64,000 nucleotides of DNA from Sphingobacterium spiritivorum (lineage in GTDB: Bacteria; Bacteroidota; Bacteroidia; Sphingobacteriales; Sphingobacteriaceae). This document shows, one piece after another, positions 45,517 to 53,170 of this stretch (the stretch's first letter is position 1; every line of letters begins with the position of its first letter). The notes beneath the pieces were generated by a model that was not told the DNA's origin, did not search any database, and was given only the letters and a program-made list of their open reading frames with translations. A program made the position numbers and the translations under genes. The stretch is from NCBI RefSeq assembly GCF_016724845.1, contig NZ_CP068082.1:1240001-1304000 (forward strand), written 5' to 3'.

Positions 45517-45703
45517 TTTAATATCGATTTTTGATAAGCTGTAAAAATAACAGAAATGTAGCAGATAGGCAACTCTGCAGAGAGAAACATACTATATTGT
45601 CAGGCATTAACTTTTTTGTATAAATCATGAATTATAATGCTGTCAATTGCGCTGGCAGACAAATGTACGGCGTTAACGATATAAGAATAATCCACGCTAT
45701 AAA

Positions 45704-45727
45704 TCTAATGACAGCTCTAATGACAGC
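45704..45727. repeat. 12-bp perfect tandem direct repeat
   Basis: Two adjacent copies of TCTAATGACAGC lie in the mutS-mtgA gap. Confidence 0.9.
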
Positions 45728-46006
45728 AGATTGAAGCTACAAAAATTTCCAACCTGATAGGTTTTAGATTTCATCGGATATTCCTTTGATATTTTTTTTG
45801 CTTGTCGCCATCGGCAAATTTACTATAAATAACAATTTTATATTTTCAATTTTTTGCCGGTAAAAACACCTTTGAGTATCTGATTTCCTCAGCGAATCTT
45901 CTTAAATTCAACTGATAAGTTTCTGTATCTATCCATTGAATTTAAGAGACACTGTTTATTTTCTGAAAACTTTAAAATAAATTAACCAATACTGCGTAAT
46001 AGCTAT

Positions 46007-46014
46007 TATGTTTG
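46007..46014 (+). promoter_or_regulatory. -7 element (TATGTTTG) for mtgA
   Basis: An exact TAnnTTTG 22 bp before the ATG at 46037. No TTTG lies 19 bp upstream. Confidence 0.4.
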
Positions 46015-46036
46015 CACGATAAATGAAATAAGCGCC

Positions 46037-46765
46037 ATGGCGATCAAAAGAGGCAACAAAGTAAAACGAAAATCAAGCTCCAAAGACATTAAGAATCAAA
46101 TCCTTAAGTGGACAGGACGTATAGTAGGAGGATTTTTTGCAATCACTATTTTCTGGGTGATCTGCCTGCGTTTTATAGATCCTCCGGTTACTTACCTGAT
46201 GATCAAACGTGGTTTTGAGCGAAAGGGAATGGGCAAAGAGTGGAAGTTGGAGAAGGATTGGCTGGACTATGATGATATGTCCAATAATCTGAAACGTGCC
46301 GCCATTGCCGGTGAAGATGCTCACTTTATGGAGCACAATGGATTTGATGTACAAGCTATCCAGAAAGCAATGGAGAAAAATCAAAACGGTAAGAAACTCC
46401 GTGGAGGAAGTACAATCAGCCAGCAGGTGGCCAAAAATGTATTTCTATGGCCGGAACGTTCCTGGGTTAGAAAAGGTTTTGAAACCTATTTTACCTTTCT
46501 TATTGAATTGTTCTGGAGTAAAAAACGAATCCTCGAAGTATATCTCAATGTAATTGAAATGGGGCAAGGTGTATATGGAGCTGAGGCCGCAGCCCAGTAT
46601 TACTTCAGCAAATCAGCCAAAAGTTTAACAAAAAAAGAAGCTGCTCTCATTATTGCTATTCTGCCTAGTCCTCAGAAATGGGATGCACGCAATCCTTCTA
46701 CATATGTCAACGGTCGGGCAAACCGGATCGTAAGATACATGAGTCATTACAGTATTCCGGAATAA
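46037..46765 (+). CDS. mtgA: Monofunctional peptidoglycan glycosyltransferase
   Basis: A 242-residue GT51 enzyme that polymerises lipid II into glycan strands. An N-terminal transmembrane helix (IVGGFFAITIFWVICLRFI, about residues 31-49) anchors it in the inner membrane. The catalytic motifs are AIAGEDAHFMEHNGFD (first Glu), GGSTISQQVAKNVFLWPERSW (second region) and KRILEVYLNVIEMGQGVYGAEAAAQYYF. There is no transpeptidase domain, so it is the monofunctional form. The length equals the family norm. Confidence 0.95.
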   Translation: MAIKRGNKVKRKSSSKDIKNQILKWTGRIVGGFFAITIFWVICLRFIDPPVTYLMIKRGFERKGMGKEWKLEKDWLDYDDMSNNLKRAAIAGEDAHFMEHNGFDVQAIQKAMEKNQNGKKLRGGSTISQQVAKNVFLWPERSWVRKGFETYFTFLIELFWSKKRILEVYLNVIEMGQGVYGAEAAAQYYFSKSAKSLTKKEAALIIAILPSPQKWDARNPSTYVNGRANRIVRYMSHYSIPE

Positions 46766-46774
46766 ACATATTTA

Positions 46775-46817
46775 TTATGCCGGCATCCGTGTGTTTAGCT
46801 ACAGATTGCCGGCATAA
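46775..46817. terminator. Hairpin between convergent mtgA and the persulfide dioxygenase gene
   Basis: TTATGCCGGCA (46775-46785) pairs with TGCCGGCATAA (46807-46817) across a 21-nt loop, flanked by A/T. A short T-rich tail on either strand makes it a plausible bidirectional terminator. Confidence 0.6.
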
Positions 46818-46859
46818 TTATTAAAAGAATTCTATTTTACAGTCAAAGCTGATTTAAAA

Positions 46860-48248
46860 TTAAAATTCGAGCTCCTGTCCTTGCGAAAGCCATTCATTCA
46901 TGCTTCCCAGATAGACTTCTACGTGCTCAATCCCGTTTTTCTTCAATAAAGAAGCAGCTATCGAAGCTCTGTCTCCGCCCTGACAATAAATAATTTTGGT
47001 ATTTTGAGGATCAATAGCCGAAAGATTTTTTTCCAGATTGCCCCACATCAGCGAAATTGCTCTTTTAATATGTCCTCCCTGGTATTCGTTCATATTACGA
47101 ACATCGATAAGCTGAATGTCAGGATTATTAATCCCAGACTTCACAGCTGCTATATCCACTACCTTTGTGCTCTCTACCTGCATACCCAAATCATCGATGT
47201 TGGTTATGTAGCCAATAACGTTATCCAGTCCTATACGCATAAGTTTGCGCGTTAACTCTTCTTTTTCATGTGCGGCCGCAATCAAAATAAATGGTCTGTC
47301 GTACGTCAGGATCCAGCCTGCCCAGGTAGCAAAAGATTTTTTATGCGGAATGTTTAAGGATTGGGGAATATGTCCTTTTACAAACAACTCCTTCGGACGT
47401 GTATCCACAATGGTGACACCATCCTGTTTATACTTTAAAAATTGCTCTTTGTTCAGCAAAGGAACCTCTGGAACATGCAGCAGCAATGGCCGGTCTACCT
47501 TATTCAGCTTTTTCATCATGGCAAAGTAAGCAGGTGGTTCGGGCTGTCCGTCCAGTAATTCAGTGACAAATGTATCTTCTTTCTGTTGCAATAAGGCCCA
47601 GTTGCGTATACGCTCATATCCTACTGTACTACTCGGAACAGATCCCAGCGCTTTTCCACAGGATGATCCTGCGCCATGTCCCGGCCATAGCTGTACAAAA
47701 TCCGGTAGGGCAAGAAATTTTTGAATTGACCTGAACATTTCTTTTGCACCGGCTTCCTTTGTCCCGGCTATCCCGGCGGCCTTTTCCAGTAAATCCGGCC
47801 GTCCGACATCACCCACGAATACAAAATCGCCGGTGAATACCATGATCGGCTGATCAGAAGCAGGATGATCAGTCAGGACAAAACTTATACTCTCGGGCGT
47901 GTGTCCCGGAGTATGGATCACAGTCAATGTCAGATTACCTACGACCAGCTTATCCCCTTCTTTCAATCCCTCATGTGGAAATTCATACTGCCAGTCCTCG
48001 CCTCCTTCATCCGAAAGGTAAAGGGCCGCTCCCGTAAGTGCTGCAAGCTCCCGCGATCCGCTCAGAAAGTCTGCGTGAATATGGGTCTCGGTAATCTTAG
48101 TAATTTTCAGATTGTTACGTTGCGCAATTTCCAGATATGTATCTACATCTCTTTTGGGATCGATGACCAGTGCAACTCCTTTTGCCTGACAACCGATCAT
48201 ATAACTAGCCTGAGCTAAACTCTCATCATATATACGTTCAAAAAACAT
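46860..48248 (-). CDS. Persulfide dioxygenase-rhodanese fusion (CstB-like)
   Basis: A 462-residue cytoplasmic protein with three domains. Residues 1 to about 245 are an ETHE1-type metallo-beta-lactamase fold with iron ligands in THIHADF (residues 55-61), HTPGHTPES and WPGHG; it oxidises low-molecular-weight persulfides to sulfite. A first rhodanese domain (about 265-360) lacks the active Cys (FILIAAAHEKEE), so it is a pseudo-rhodanese. A second (about 375-462) has Cys422 in IIYCQGGDRAS and can transfer sulfane sulfur. This order is that of S. aureus CstB, which converts persulfide to thiosulfate. It follows the TauE gene by 22 bp and forms part of a sulfur island. Confidence 0.9.
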   Translation of the reverse strand: MFFERIYDESLAQASYMIGCQAKGVALVIDPKRDVDTYLEIAQRNNLKITKITETHIHADFLSGSRELAALTGAALYLSDEGGEDWQYEFPHEGLKEGDKLVVGNLTLTVIHTPGHTPESISFVLTDHPASDQPIMVFTGDFVFVGDVGRPDLLEKAAGIAGTKEAGAKEMFRSIQKFLALPDFVQLWPGHGAGSSCGKALGSVPSSTVGYERIRNWALLQQKEDTFVTELLDGQPEPPAYFAMMKKLNKVDRPLLLHVPEVPLLNKEQFLKYKQDGVTIVDTRPKELFVKGHIPQSLNIPHKKSFATWAGWILTYDRPFILIAAAHEKEELTRKLMRIGLDNVIGYITNIDDLGMQVESTKVVDIAAVKSGINNPDIQLIDVRNMNEYQGGHIKRAISLMWGNLEKNLSAIDPQNTKIIYCQGGDRASIAASLLKKNGIEHVEVYLGSMNEWLSQGQELEF

Positions 48249-48270
48249 AACTTAATATTTTCTTTAATAA

Positions 48271-49068
48271 CTAAATATCTAATATCTCTCTAACCAGAAT
48301 CATAATTCCCATGATCAGCACAAACCAACCGAAGGAGGTCTTCAGGTTCGAACCGGATATTTTTCTGGATAATAATGTTCCGATCAGGATTCCTAAAATA
48401 GCGGCTATGGAAAACAAAAACAATAATCGCCAATCGACCTCATGGCCGTCGATCTCTACAAAACCAACAAAGCCGATCAGGGAATTGAATGCAATAATCA
48501 TAAGGGAGGTTCCTATTGCCTTTTTCATCGGCATACCAGCAAAAAGGACAAGTGTAGGTATAATCAGAAATCCTCCGCCGGCTCCAACCATCCCGGTAAT
48601 TACCCCTAGGAAAATTCCTTTCAGTATAATGCTTTTGTTATCGTAAGGCTGCTTTTCGGCTTCAGGCGTTTTTTCCTTTGAACGGATCATTGAAACAGAT
48701 GCGAAAAGCATAATAACTGCAAAAAGCACCATTACAAACATGCCTTTTGTCAGCACGAAATCCCCGACTCTACCCATTTCCTGAGGAATGTGTGGCATTA
48801 TATACCCTCTTGTAAACAAAACCATAATGATGGAAGGAATTCCAAACAGCAACACCATCTTATAATCCACCTGTTTGCTGATGGTCTGTGAAATACCTCC
48901 GGCAAGCGATGTCATCCCCACTATAAACAACGAATATGCAGTGGCCAGAATAGGATCGATATCCAGAATGTACACCAGAATGGGGACTGTAAGGATAGAA
49001 CCTCCACTCCCGATCAAGCCCAAAGATATACCGATCAATACAGCCAGTAAGTAAGCAAGCAACTCCAT
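48271..49068 (-). CDS. TauE/SafE family sulfite or organosulfur exporter
   Basis: A 265-residue integral membrane protein with about eight helices in two repeats. The first repeat begins LLAYLLAVLIGISLGLIGSGGSILTVPILVYI and the second LKGIFLGVITGMVGAGGGFLIIPTLV. The glycine-rich GxGG turns are the TauE/SafE (DUF81) hallmark. In sulfur-detoxification clusters these proteins export sulfite or a related anion. Its position directly upstream of the CstB-like gene fits removal of the sulfite that enzyme produces. Substrate assignment is from context. Confidence 0.9.
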   Translation of the reverse strand: MELLAYLLAVLIGISLGLIGSGGSILTVPILVYILDIDPILATAYSLFIVGMTSLAGGISQTISKQVDYKMVLLFGIPSIIMVLFTRGYIMPHIPQEMGRVGDFVLTKGMFVMVLFAVIMLFASVSMIRSKEKTPEAEKQPYDNKSIILKGIFLGVITGMVGAGGGFLIIPTLVLFAGMPMKKAIGTSLMIIAFNSLIGFVGFVEIDGHEVDWRLLFLFSIAAILGILIGTLLSRKISGSNLKTSFGWFVLIMGIMILVREILDI

Positions 49069-49094
49069 ATTTATGTATTCATATTATAATACTG

Positions 49095-49138
49095 TAAAAG
49101 TATCTTTTGATATTCGTTATAACGGTAACATTTGTTAC
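49095..49138 (-). promoter_or_regulatory. Crp/Fnr-type class II promoter of the tauE-cstB-like unit
   Basis: On the minus strand, the dyad GTAAC-N4-GTTAC (49125-49138, read on plus as GTAACATTTGTTAC) is centred 36.5 nt upstream of the last base of TACTTTTA (49095-49102), about -41 relative to the predicted start. No TTTG -33 box is present. A CGTTATAACG palindrome abuts the dyad at 49115-49124. The spacing is identical to that before the YeeE gene. Confidence 0.7.
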
Positions 49139-49186
49139 AGCAATGCAAGTTTTGAATCAGAAGAATCAGTGCCCTGTAGTTGCTGA

Positions 49187-49816
49187 CTACAGTAAGTCTA
49201 TTGTACTTCGGTTGAGCCGGACTTTACCTTCATTCTCATACACTTTCAGGATGCGGGAGACGACAACACGTGAGGTATTCAGTGCATCTGCTATCTCCTG
49301 ATGCGATTTATTAATGGAACGAGTGTTGTTTATCTTCGTAATTTCTTCCAGATAATGCAGAATCCGCACATCCATCTTATGAAAAGCGAGCTGATCTATT
49401 GCTCCTAACATTTCTTCCATGCGCCTGTTGTAACTGGTAAACACAAAATTGCGCCAGCTGCTATATTTCGCCAGCCATTCCTCCATCTTGCTGACGGGTA
49501 TCATAGCCACTAATGCATCTGTCTCAGCTACAGCTTTGATTTCACTTTTCTTATCGCCCAGACAACAGGCTAATGTCATGGCACACGTATCTCCCTTTTC
49601 AAGAAAATAGAGTAACAATTCTCCTTCCCACGGATCTTCACGCATAATGCGTATAGCACCTTCGACCAGAAGCGGCATTACTTTGATATATTGTCCTGCA
49701 TCGATAAGTATGTCAGCTTTCTTAAAGGAAAGAAAACGGGCTACTTCCTCAATTTCCGTTATCAGACGAGGCTCAAAAACAGTTCCGTAAGCGACTTGTA
49801 ATGCTGCGGTATACAT
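49187..49816 (-). CDS. Crp/Fnr family transcriptional regulator of the sulfur island
   Basis: A 209-residue regulator. The N-terminal cyclic-nucleotide-binding-like beta roll covers about 15-110 and a long dimer helix about 115-145. The C-terminal winged helix carries the recognition region SHQEIADALNTSRVVVSRIL (about 168-187). Three cysteines, Cys78, Cys84 and Cys85 (DTCAMTLACCLG), sit in the sensor domain, and there is no N-terminal FNR-type Cys cluster. A thiol or persulfide sensor is thus possible, but this is inference. It lies 14 bp after the smaller YeeE gene and probably activates both flanking promoters through GTrAC-N4-GTTAC sites. Confidence 0.88.
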   Translation of the reverse strand: MYTAALQVAYGTVFEPRLITEIEEVARFLSFKKADILIDAGQYIKVMPLLVEGAIRIMREDPWEGELLLYFLEKGDTCAMTLACCLGDKKSEIKAVAETDALVAMIPVSKMEEWLAKYSSWRNFVFTSYNRRMEEMLGAIDQLAFHKMDVRILHYLEEITKINNTRSINKSHQEIADALNTSRVVVSRILKVYENEGKVRLNRSTIDLL

Positions 49817-49830
49817 AAATAAGCACGTTA

Positions 49831-50244
49831 TTAATGAGGAAGCTTATGACGGATCAGGCCATACAACCATGTTCCTGCAATAGCTCCAAGGATAACAATC
49901 AAAATGGGGAAAACTCCTGCTCCGACCAATACAAACATTGGCAATGGACAAGCTCCGGCCAATGCCCAGCCCAGTCCGAAAATAATCCCTCCGAAAAGGT
50001 AACGGCTGAAGGACTTTTCTTTTGGGGTAATATGTATCTGATGCCCGTCCATGTCTTTGATTTTACGACGTTTAATCCATTGAATGGCTCCTATTCCGAT
50101 AATCAGTGCAGAACCTATAAAGCCATACATATGAAAAGACTGAAAATTAAACATTTCATATATTCTGAACCATGAAGCCGCTTCAGCTTTATACATGGTC
50201 AATCCTAAAATCAATCCGATAAGGATGAATACTAATTTTCTCAT
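49831..50244 (-). CDS. YeeE/YedE half-protein, C-terminal type (DUF6691-like)
   Basis: A 137-residue membrane protein starting at the ATG at 50244. A start at 50283 would overlap the upstream gene. Four hydrophobic helices are seen. ISRYLFGGIIFGLGWALAGACPLP places a conserved Cys in the GACP turn, as in thiosulfate-transporting YeeE (TsuA), where such cysteines relay the substrate. The protein is about half of a full YeeE and pairs with the preceding gene (13 bp apart), resembling PmpA/PmpB pairs of sulfur-detoxification operons. Confidence 0.85.
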   Translation of the reverse strand: MRKLVFILIGLILGLTMYKAEAASWFRIYEMFNFQSFHMYGFIGSALIIGIGAIQWIKRRKIKDMDGHQIHITPKEKSFSRYLFGGIIFGLGWALAGACPLPMFVLVGAGVFPILIVILGAIAGTWLYGLIRHKLPH

Positions 50245-50257
50245 GCTGTCTGTTTTT

Positions 50258-50809
50258 TTAAAATAATACCGGAAAAATAACATGAACCATCAGCAAGCCG
50301 CCGATAAAGAATCCAACTACAGCAATCAGCGAAGGTAATTGTAAATCGCTCAAGCCAGAGATCGCATGTCCCGAAGTACAGCCTCCTGCATAGCGCGAAC
50401 CAAAACCGACTAAAAGACCACCTGCGAGCAATAATCCCAATGCTTTCAAGTCAAAAGTATCATACAGCTCTGTCGGGGCATATCCCTTACCGGCACTCTG
50501 AAACCCGAGTTGATGAAGCTTAGTAATGGTATCGGGGTGAATAGCCGGAATCTGTGCCTCGTCTGATAAAATATGCGCGCCGACATAACCTCCTAACACA
50601 GCCCCGATTAATATCAGTAAGTTCCAGCGCTGTGCTTTCCAGTCAAACTTGAAAAAATCAGACGTCTTACCAGCTCCACATGCCGCACATATGGTTCTGA
50701 AATTAGAGGAAACACCAAAATTCTTACCTGCAAGCAGAAGTGCAATCATACAAAAAGCGACTAAGGGACCTCCTATATACCATGGCCAGGGTTCAAATAT
50801 CCATTCCAT
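50258..50809 (-). CDS. YeeE/YedE half-protein, N-terminal type
   Basis: A 183-residue membrane protein with about five helices. [18 protein letters not shown] carries the conserved Cys of the YeeE transport path, and [17 protein letters not shown] provides two further cysteines near residues 40-43. It is the first gene of the leftward unit yeeE-yeeE-crp and is preceded by the second Crp/Fnr-type promoter. Uptake or export of thiosulfate or another sulfane-sulfur compound is inferred from the TsuA family. Confidence 0.87.
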   Translation of the reverse strand: MEWIFEPWPWYIGGPLVAFCMIALLLAGKNFGVSSNFRTICAACGAGKTSDFFKFDWKAQRWNLLILIGAVLGGYVGAHILSDEAQIPAIHPDTITKLHQLGFQSAGKGYAPTELYDTFDLKALGLLLAGGLLVGFGSRYAGGCTSGHAISGLSDLQLPSLIAVVGFFIGGLLMVHVIFPVLF

Positions 50810-50825
50810 ATAATTTATTTTTATA

Positions 50826-50869
50826 CAAAGATCAGCTTTTATATTTCCCCGTTTGGTGACTTATGTTAC
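50826..50869 (-). promoter_or_regulatory. Crp/Fnr-type class II promoter of the yeeE-yeeE-crp unit
   Basis: The dyad GTGAC-N4-GTTAC (50856-50869) is centred 36.5 nt upstream of the last base of a minus-strand -7 element GATCTTTG (50826-50833). No -33 TTTG is present. The leader to the ATG at 50809 would be about 12 nt. Confidence 0.7.
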
Positions 50870-50893
50870 ACAACTACACTAAACAGTACCCGA

Positions 50894-51301
50894 TTAATCA
50901 TCCAGCGATTCCCACCAGTCGTTTTGCAAATCTTCGATTTCTCTCCGATCCCGTTTAGTAGGTCTTCCTGCACCCCTGTCCCGTTGCAATACAGGTGCAT
51001 GAAACACAGATTTGTAAGCATATGTTTCTTCCTCCGGTGTATGATCTTCGTAGAACTGTACCGCAGTCCTGGCATCAACCCGTCTTTCCAGCAAGCCCAC
51101 TACTTTGATCACCCGTCTTTCTACCCCCTTTTGTACAGCATAGGTTTCCCCGATTTTGACCACATAAGAAGGTTTGATATTTTGTCCGTTCAACTTTACA
51201 CGTCCTGCTTTACAGGCTTCCATTGCCAGACTCCTTGTCTTAAAAATGCGGATTGACCACAAGTATTTATCGATTCTGAGTTTATCCTTTTCTCCAGCCA
51301 T
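50894..51301 (-). CDS. hslR: S4-domain RNA-binding protein, Hsp15 type
   Basis: A 135-residue basic protein. The S4 domain (LRIDKYLWSIRIFKTRSLAMEACKAGRVKLNGQNIKPSYVVKIG split over residues about 8-52) is followed by a charged C-terminal extension (RGAGRPTKRDRREIEDL). This is the arrangement of Hsp15, which binds stalled 50S subunits carrying peptidyl-tRNA and helps recycle them. The terminal acidic tail WWESLDD is common in Bacteroidota members. It is an isolated gene, convergent with nothing on its 3-prime side and divergent from dapD. Confidence 0.87.
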   Translation of the reverse strand: MAGEKDKLRIDKYLWSIRIFKTRSLAMEACKAGRVKLNGQNIKPSYVVKIGETYAVQKGVERRVIKVVGLLERRVDARTAVQFYEDHTPEEETYAYKSVFHAPVLQRDRGAGRPTKRDRREIEDLQNDWWESLDD

Positions 51302-51586
51302 ATTTTTCTCAAAGTAAAAATTTAAAAGTATAAATGCAAAAAAATTATCTGCAGCAATGATTTACAATATCCCAAACTCTCTGTGCTTTATTAATATCTG
51401 CAAATACAAAGCATATTTTTTCAGAAACTGCTATTGCACGGAGTACAAATATCCATAAAACAAGATTAATTCTTCTTTAATTATTTGCCAATCTGGTATA
51501 TCTATAACGAGCTAATATCTATTTATCTGCTAATAATATCAACAAAATTTTCCATCTTTGTTAGTCAAATTATCACAATTAATTTC

Positions 51587-52408
51587 ATGGAATTAGAAAA
51601 CTTGCAAAAACTGATTGAGGACGCTTGGGAAGACAGGCAGTTGTTAGAATATAAAGAATATGCTGAAGCTATCCGCACGATTATTCTTAAACTGGATAAT
51701 GGTGAAATTCGTGTAGCAGAACCAATCGGCACAAGATGGCATGTCAATGAATGGATCAAAAAAGCGGTGATCCTTTATTTCCCTATCCGGGAGATGGTAG
51801 AAACAGAAGCCGGACCTTTTGTTTATTATGATAAGATGAAGTTGAAAACCAACTACAAGCACTTAGGTGTACGCGTAGTTCCCGGTGCTTCTGCCCGCTT
51901 AGGTGCTTACCTTGCAAAAGGTGTGATCCTTATGCCTTCTTATGTCAATATAGGTGCTTATGTAGGCGAAGGTACAATGGTCGATACATGGGCTACGGTA
52001 GGTTCATGTGCACAGATTGGTAAAAATGTACACCTGAGTGGTGGTGTAGGTATCGGTGGTGTACTGGAACCTGTACAGGCTTCTCCGGTAATTATTGAGG
52101 ACAATGTATTTGTCGGATCAAGAGTAATCGTAGTAGAAGGCGTACGTGTAGAATCTGAAGCGGTCCTGGGTGCAAACGTAGTATTAACAGCTTCGACAAA
52201 AATAATTGATGTAACCGGTCCTGAGCCAATCGAATATAAAGGTCATGTACCCGCACGTTCGGTCGTGATCCCCGGATCTTATACCAAAAAATTCCCTGCC
52301 GGAGAATATCAGGTACCATGTGCGCTGATTATCGGAAAACGTAAGGAATCTACAGATAAGAAAACTTCACTGAATGACGCTTTACGCGATCATAATGTAG
52401 CTGTATAA
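51587..52408 (+). CDS. dapD: 2,3,4,5-Tetrahydropyridine-2,6-dicarboxylate N-succinyltransferase
   Basis: A 273-residue left-handed beta-helix acyltransferase of the succinylase branch of lysine/meso-diaminopimelate synthesis. A helical N-terminal domain (LQKLIEDAWEDRQLLEYKE) precedes the hexapeptide-repeat region (VRVVPGASARLGAYLAKGVILMPSYVNIGAYVGEGTMVDTW, in several coils, about 100-230). GGVGIGGVLEP binds succinyl-CoA. The ATG at 51587 gives the family N-terminus; an in-frame extension back to 51485 is rejected as non-homologous. The length equals E. coli DapD. The tsaC gene follows 29 bp later. Confidence 0.96.
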   Translation: MELENLQKLIEDAWEDRQLLEYKEYAEAIRTIILKLDNGEIRVAEPIGTRWHVNEWIKKAVILYFPIREMVETEAGPFVYYDKMKLKTNYKHLGVRVVPGASARLGAYLAKGVILMPSYVNIGAYVGEGTMVDTWATVGSCAQIGKNVHLSGGVGIGGVLEPVQASPVIIEDNVFVGSRVIVVEGVRVESEAVLGANVVLTASTKIIDVTGPEPIEYKGHVPARSVVIPGSYTKKFPAGEYQVPCALIIGKRKESTDKKTSLNDALRDHNVAV

Positions 52409-52437
52409 TCAGCTCAACAGAAGTATATTTTATTAAA

Positions 52438-53013
52438 ATGACTCCAATAGACAGAGAAGATATCAATAAAGCCCTCGAAACATTGAAAAATGGAGGGCTT
52501 ATTCTATACCCTACCGATACCATCTGGGGTATCGGATGTGATGCGACTAATCCGGAAGCAGTAGACCGCGTTATTCAGTTAAAAGGGCGTTCAAAAGAAA
52601 AAAGCATGATTGTGCTGCTGCACAATGAGAATCAGCTGGCAGGGTATGTCAATGATATTCCGGAAGTAGCTTATCAACTGATCGAATACACAGAACATCC
52701 GCTGACCATCGTATATTCCAATGCAAAAAATCTGGCTGCTAATGCCATTGCGGAAGATGGTTCTATCGGTATCCGCATTGTCAATCATCCATTCTGTACG
52801 CAACTATTACAACGCTTTCGTAAACCGATCATTTCGACATCTGCTAATATCAGCGGAGAACCTTCAGCAAAAACATTCGGAGATATTGACCAAAAAATAA
52901 AAGACGGCGTAGATTACACTGTTCAGTTTGGGCAAAAAGACATAGGAGCAGGAAAAGCCTCAACTATTATGAAGCTTGACCCTAGCGGTAAATTTGAATT
53001 TATCAGGAAATAG
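52438..53013 (+). CDS. tsaC: L-threonylcarbamoyladenylate synthase (TsaC/Sua5 type)
   Basis: A 191-residue YrdC-fold enzyme making threonylcarbamoyl-AMP for the t6A37 modification of ANN-decoding tRNAs. GGLILYPTDTIWGIGCDATNPEAV begins the fold. LKGRSKEKSMIVLL carries the K-x-R ATP-binding residues, and IISTSANISGEPSAKTF has the STSAN loop of active TsaC. This last motif separates it from the YciO-like paralogue at 10621-11241. No Sua5 C-terminal domain is present. It lies behind dapD on the same strand. Confidence 0.92.
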   Translation: MTPIDREDINKALETLKNGGLILYPTDTIWGIGCDATNPEAVDRVIQLKGRSKEKSMIVLLHNENQLAGYVNDIPEVAYQLIEYTEHPLTIVYSNAKNLAANAIAEDGSIGIRIVNHPFCTQLLQRFRKPIISTSANISGEPSAKTFGDIDQKIKDGVDYTVQFGQKDIGAGKASTIMKLDPSGKFEFIRK

Positions 53014-53170
53014 TCTGCTTATGGCGAGCTTAACTAGCTGATTTCAAAATATCTATATTCGGTAGTTATAGAAATTGATTCCGCATATGCTGCATTCTTC
53101 ATTAGAAGATTGCTTATCTTTATCATAGGGATTTAGTTTCATTTTTCATTAAACAGTAAATATCATCTAC

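Larger units (their letters stand above)
45517..46036. other. 520-bp divergent intergenic region with a 12-bp tandem repeat
   Basis: An A+T-rich gap between mutS (leftward) and mtgA (rightward) with no credible ORF. It holds a perfect tandem duplication of TCTAATGACAGC (45704-45715 and 45716-45727), an exact minus-strand TACATTTG at 45660-45667 that could start a roughly 140-nt mutS leader, and the mtgA -7 element near its right end. Confidence 0.5.

Noticed and set aside
48345..48354. GGTTCGAACC resembling a tRNA T-arm
   Set aside because: It lies inside the TauE/SafE coding sequence; no acceptor stem, anticodon arm or CCA-end partner is found at the right distances.
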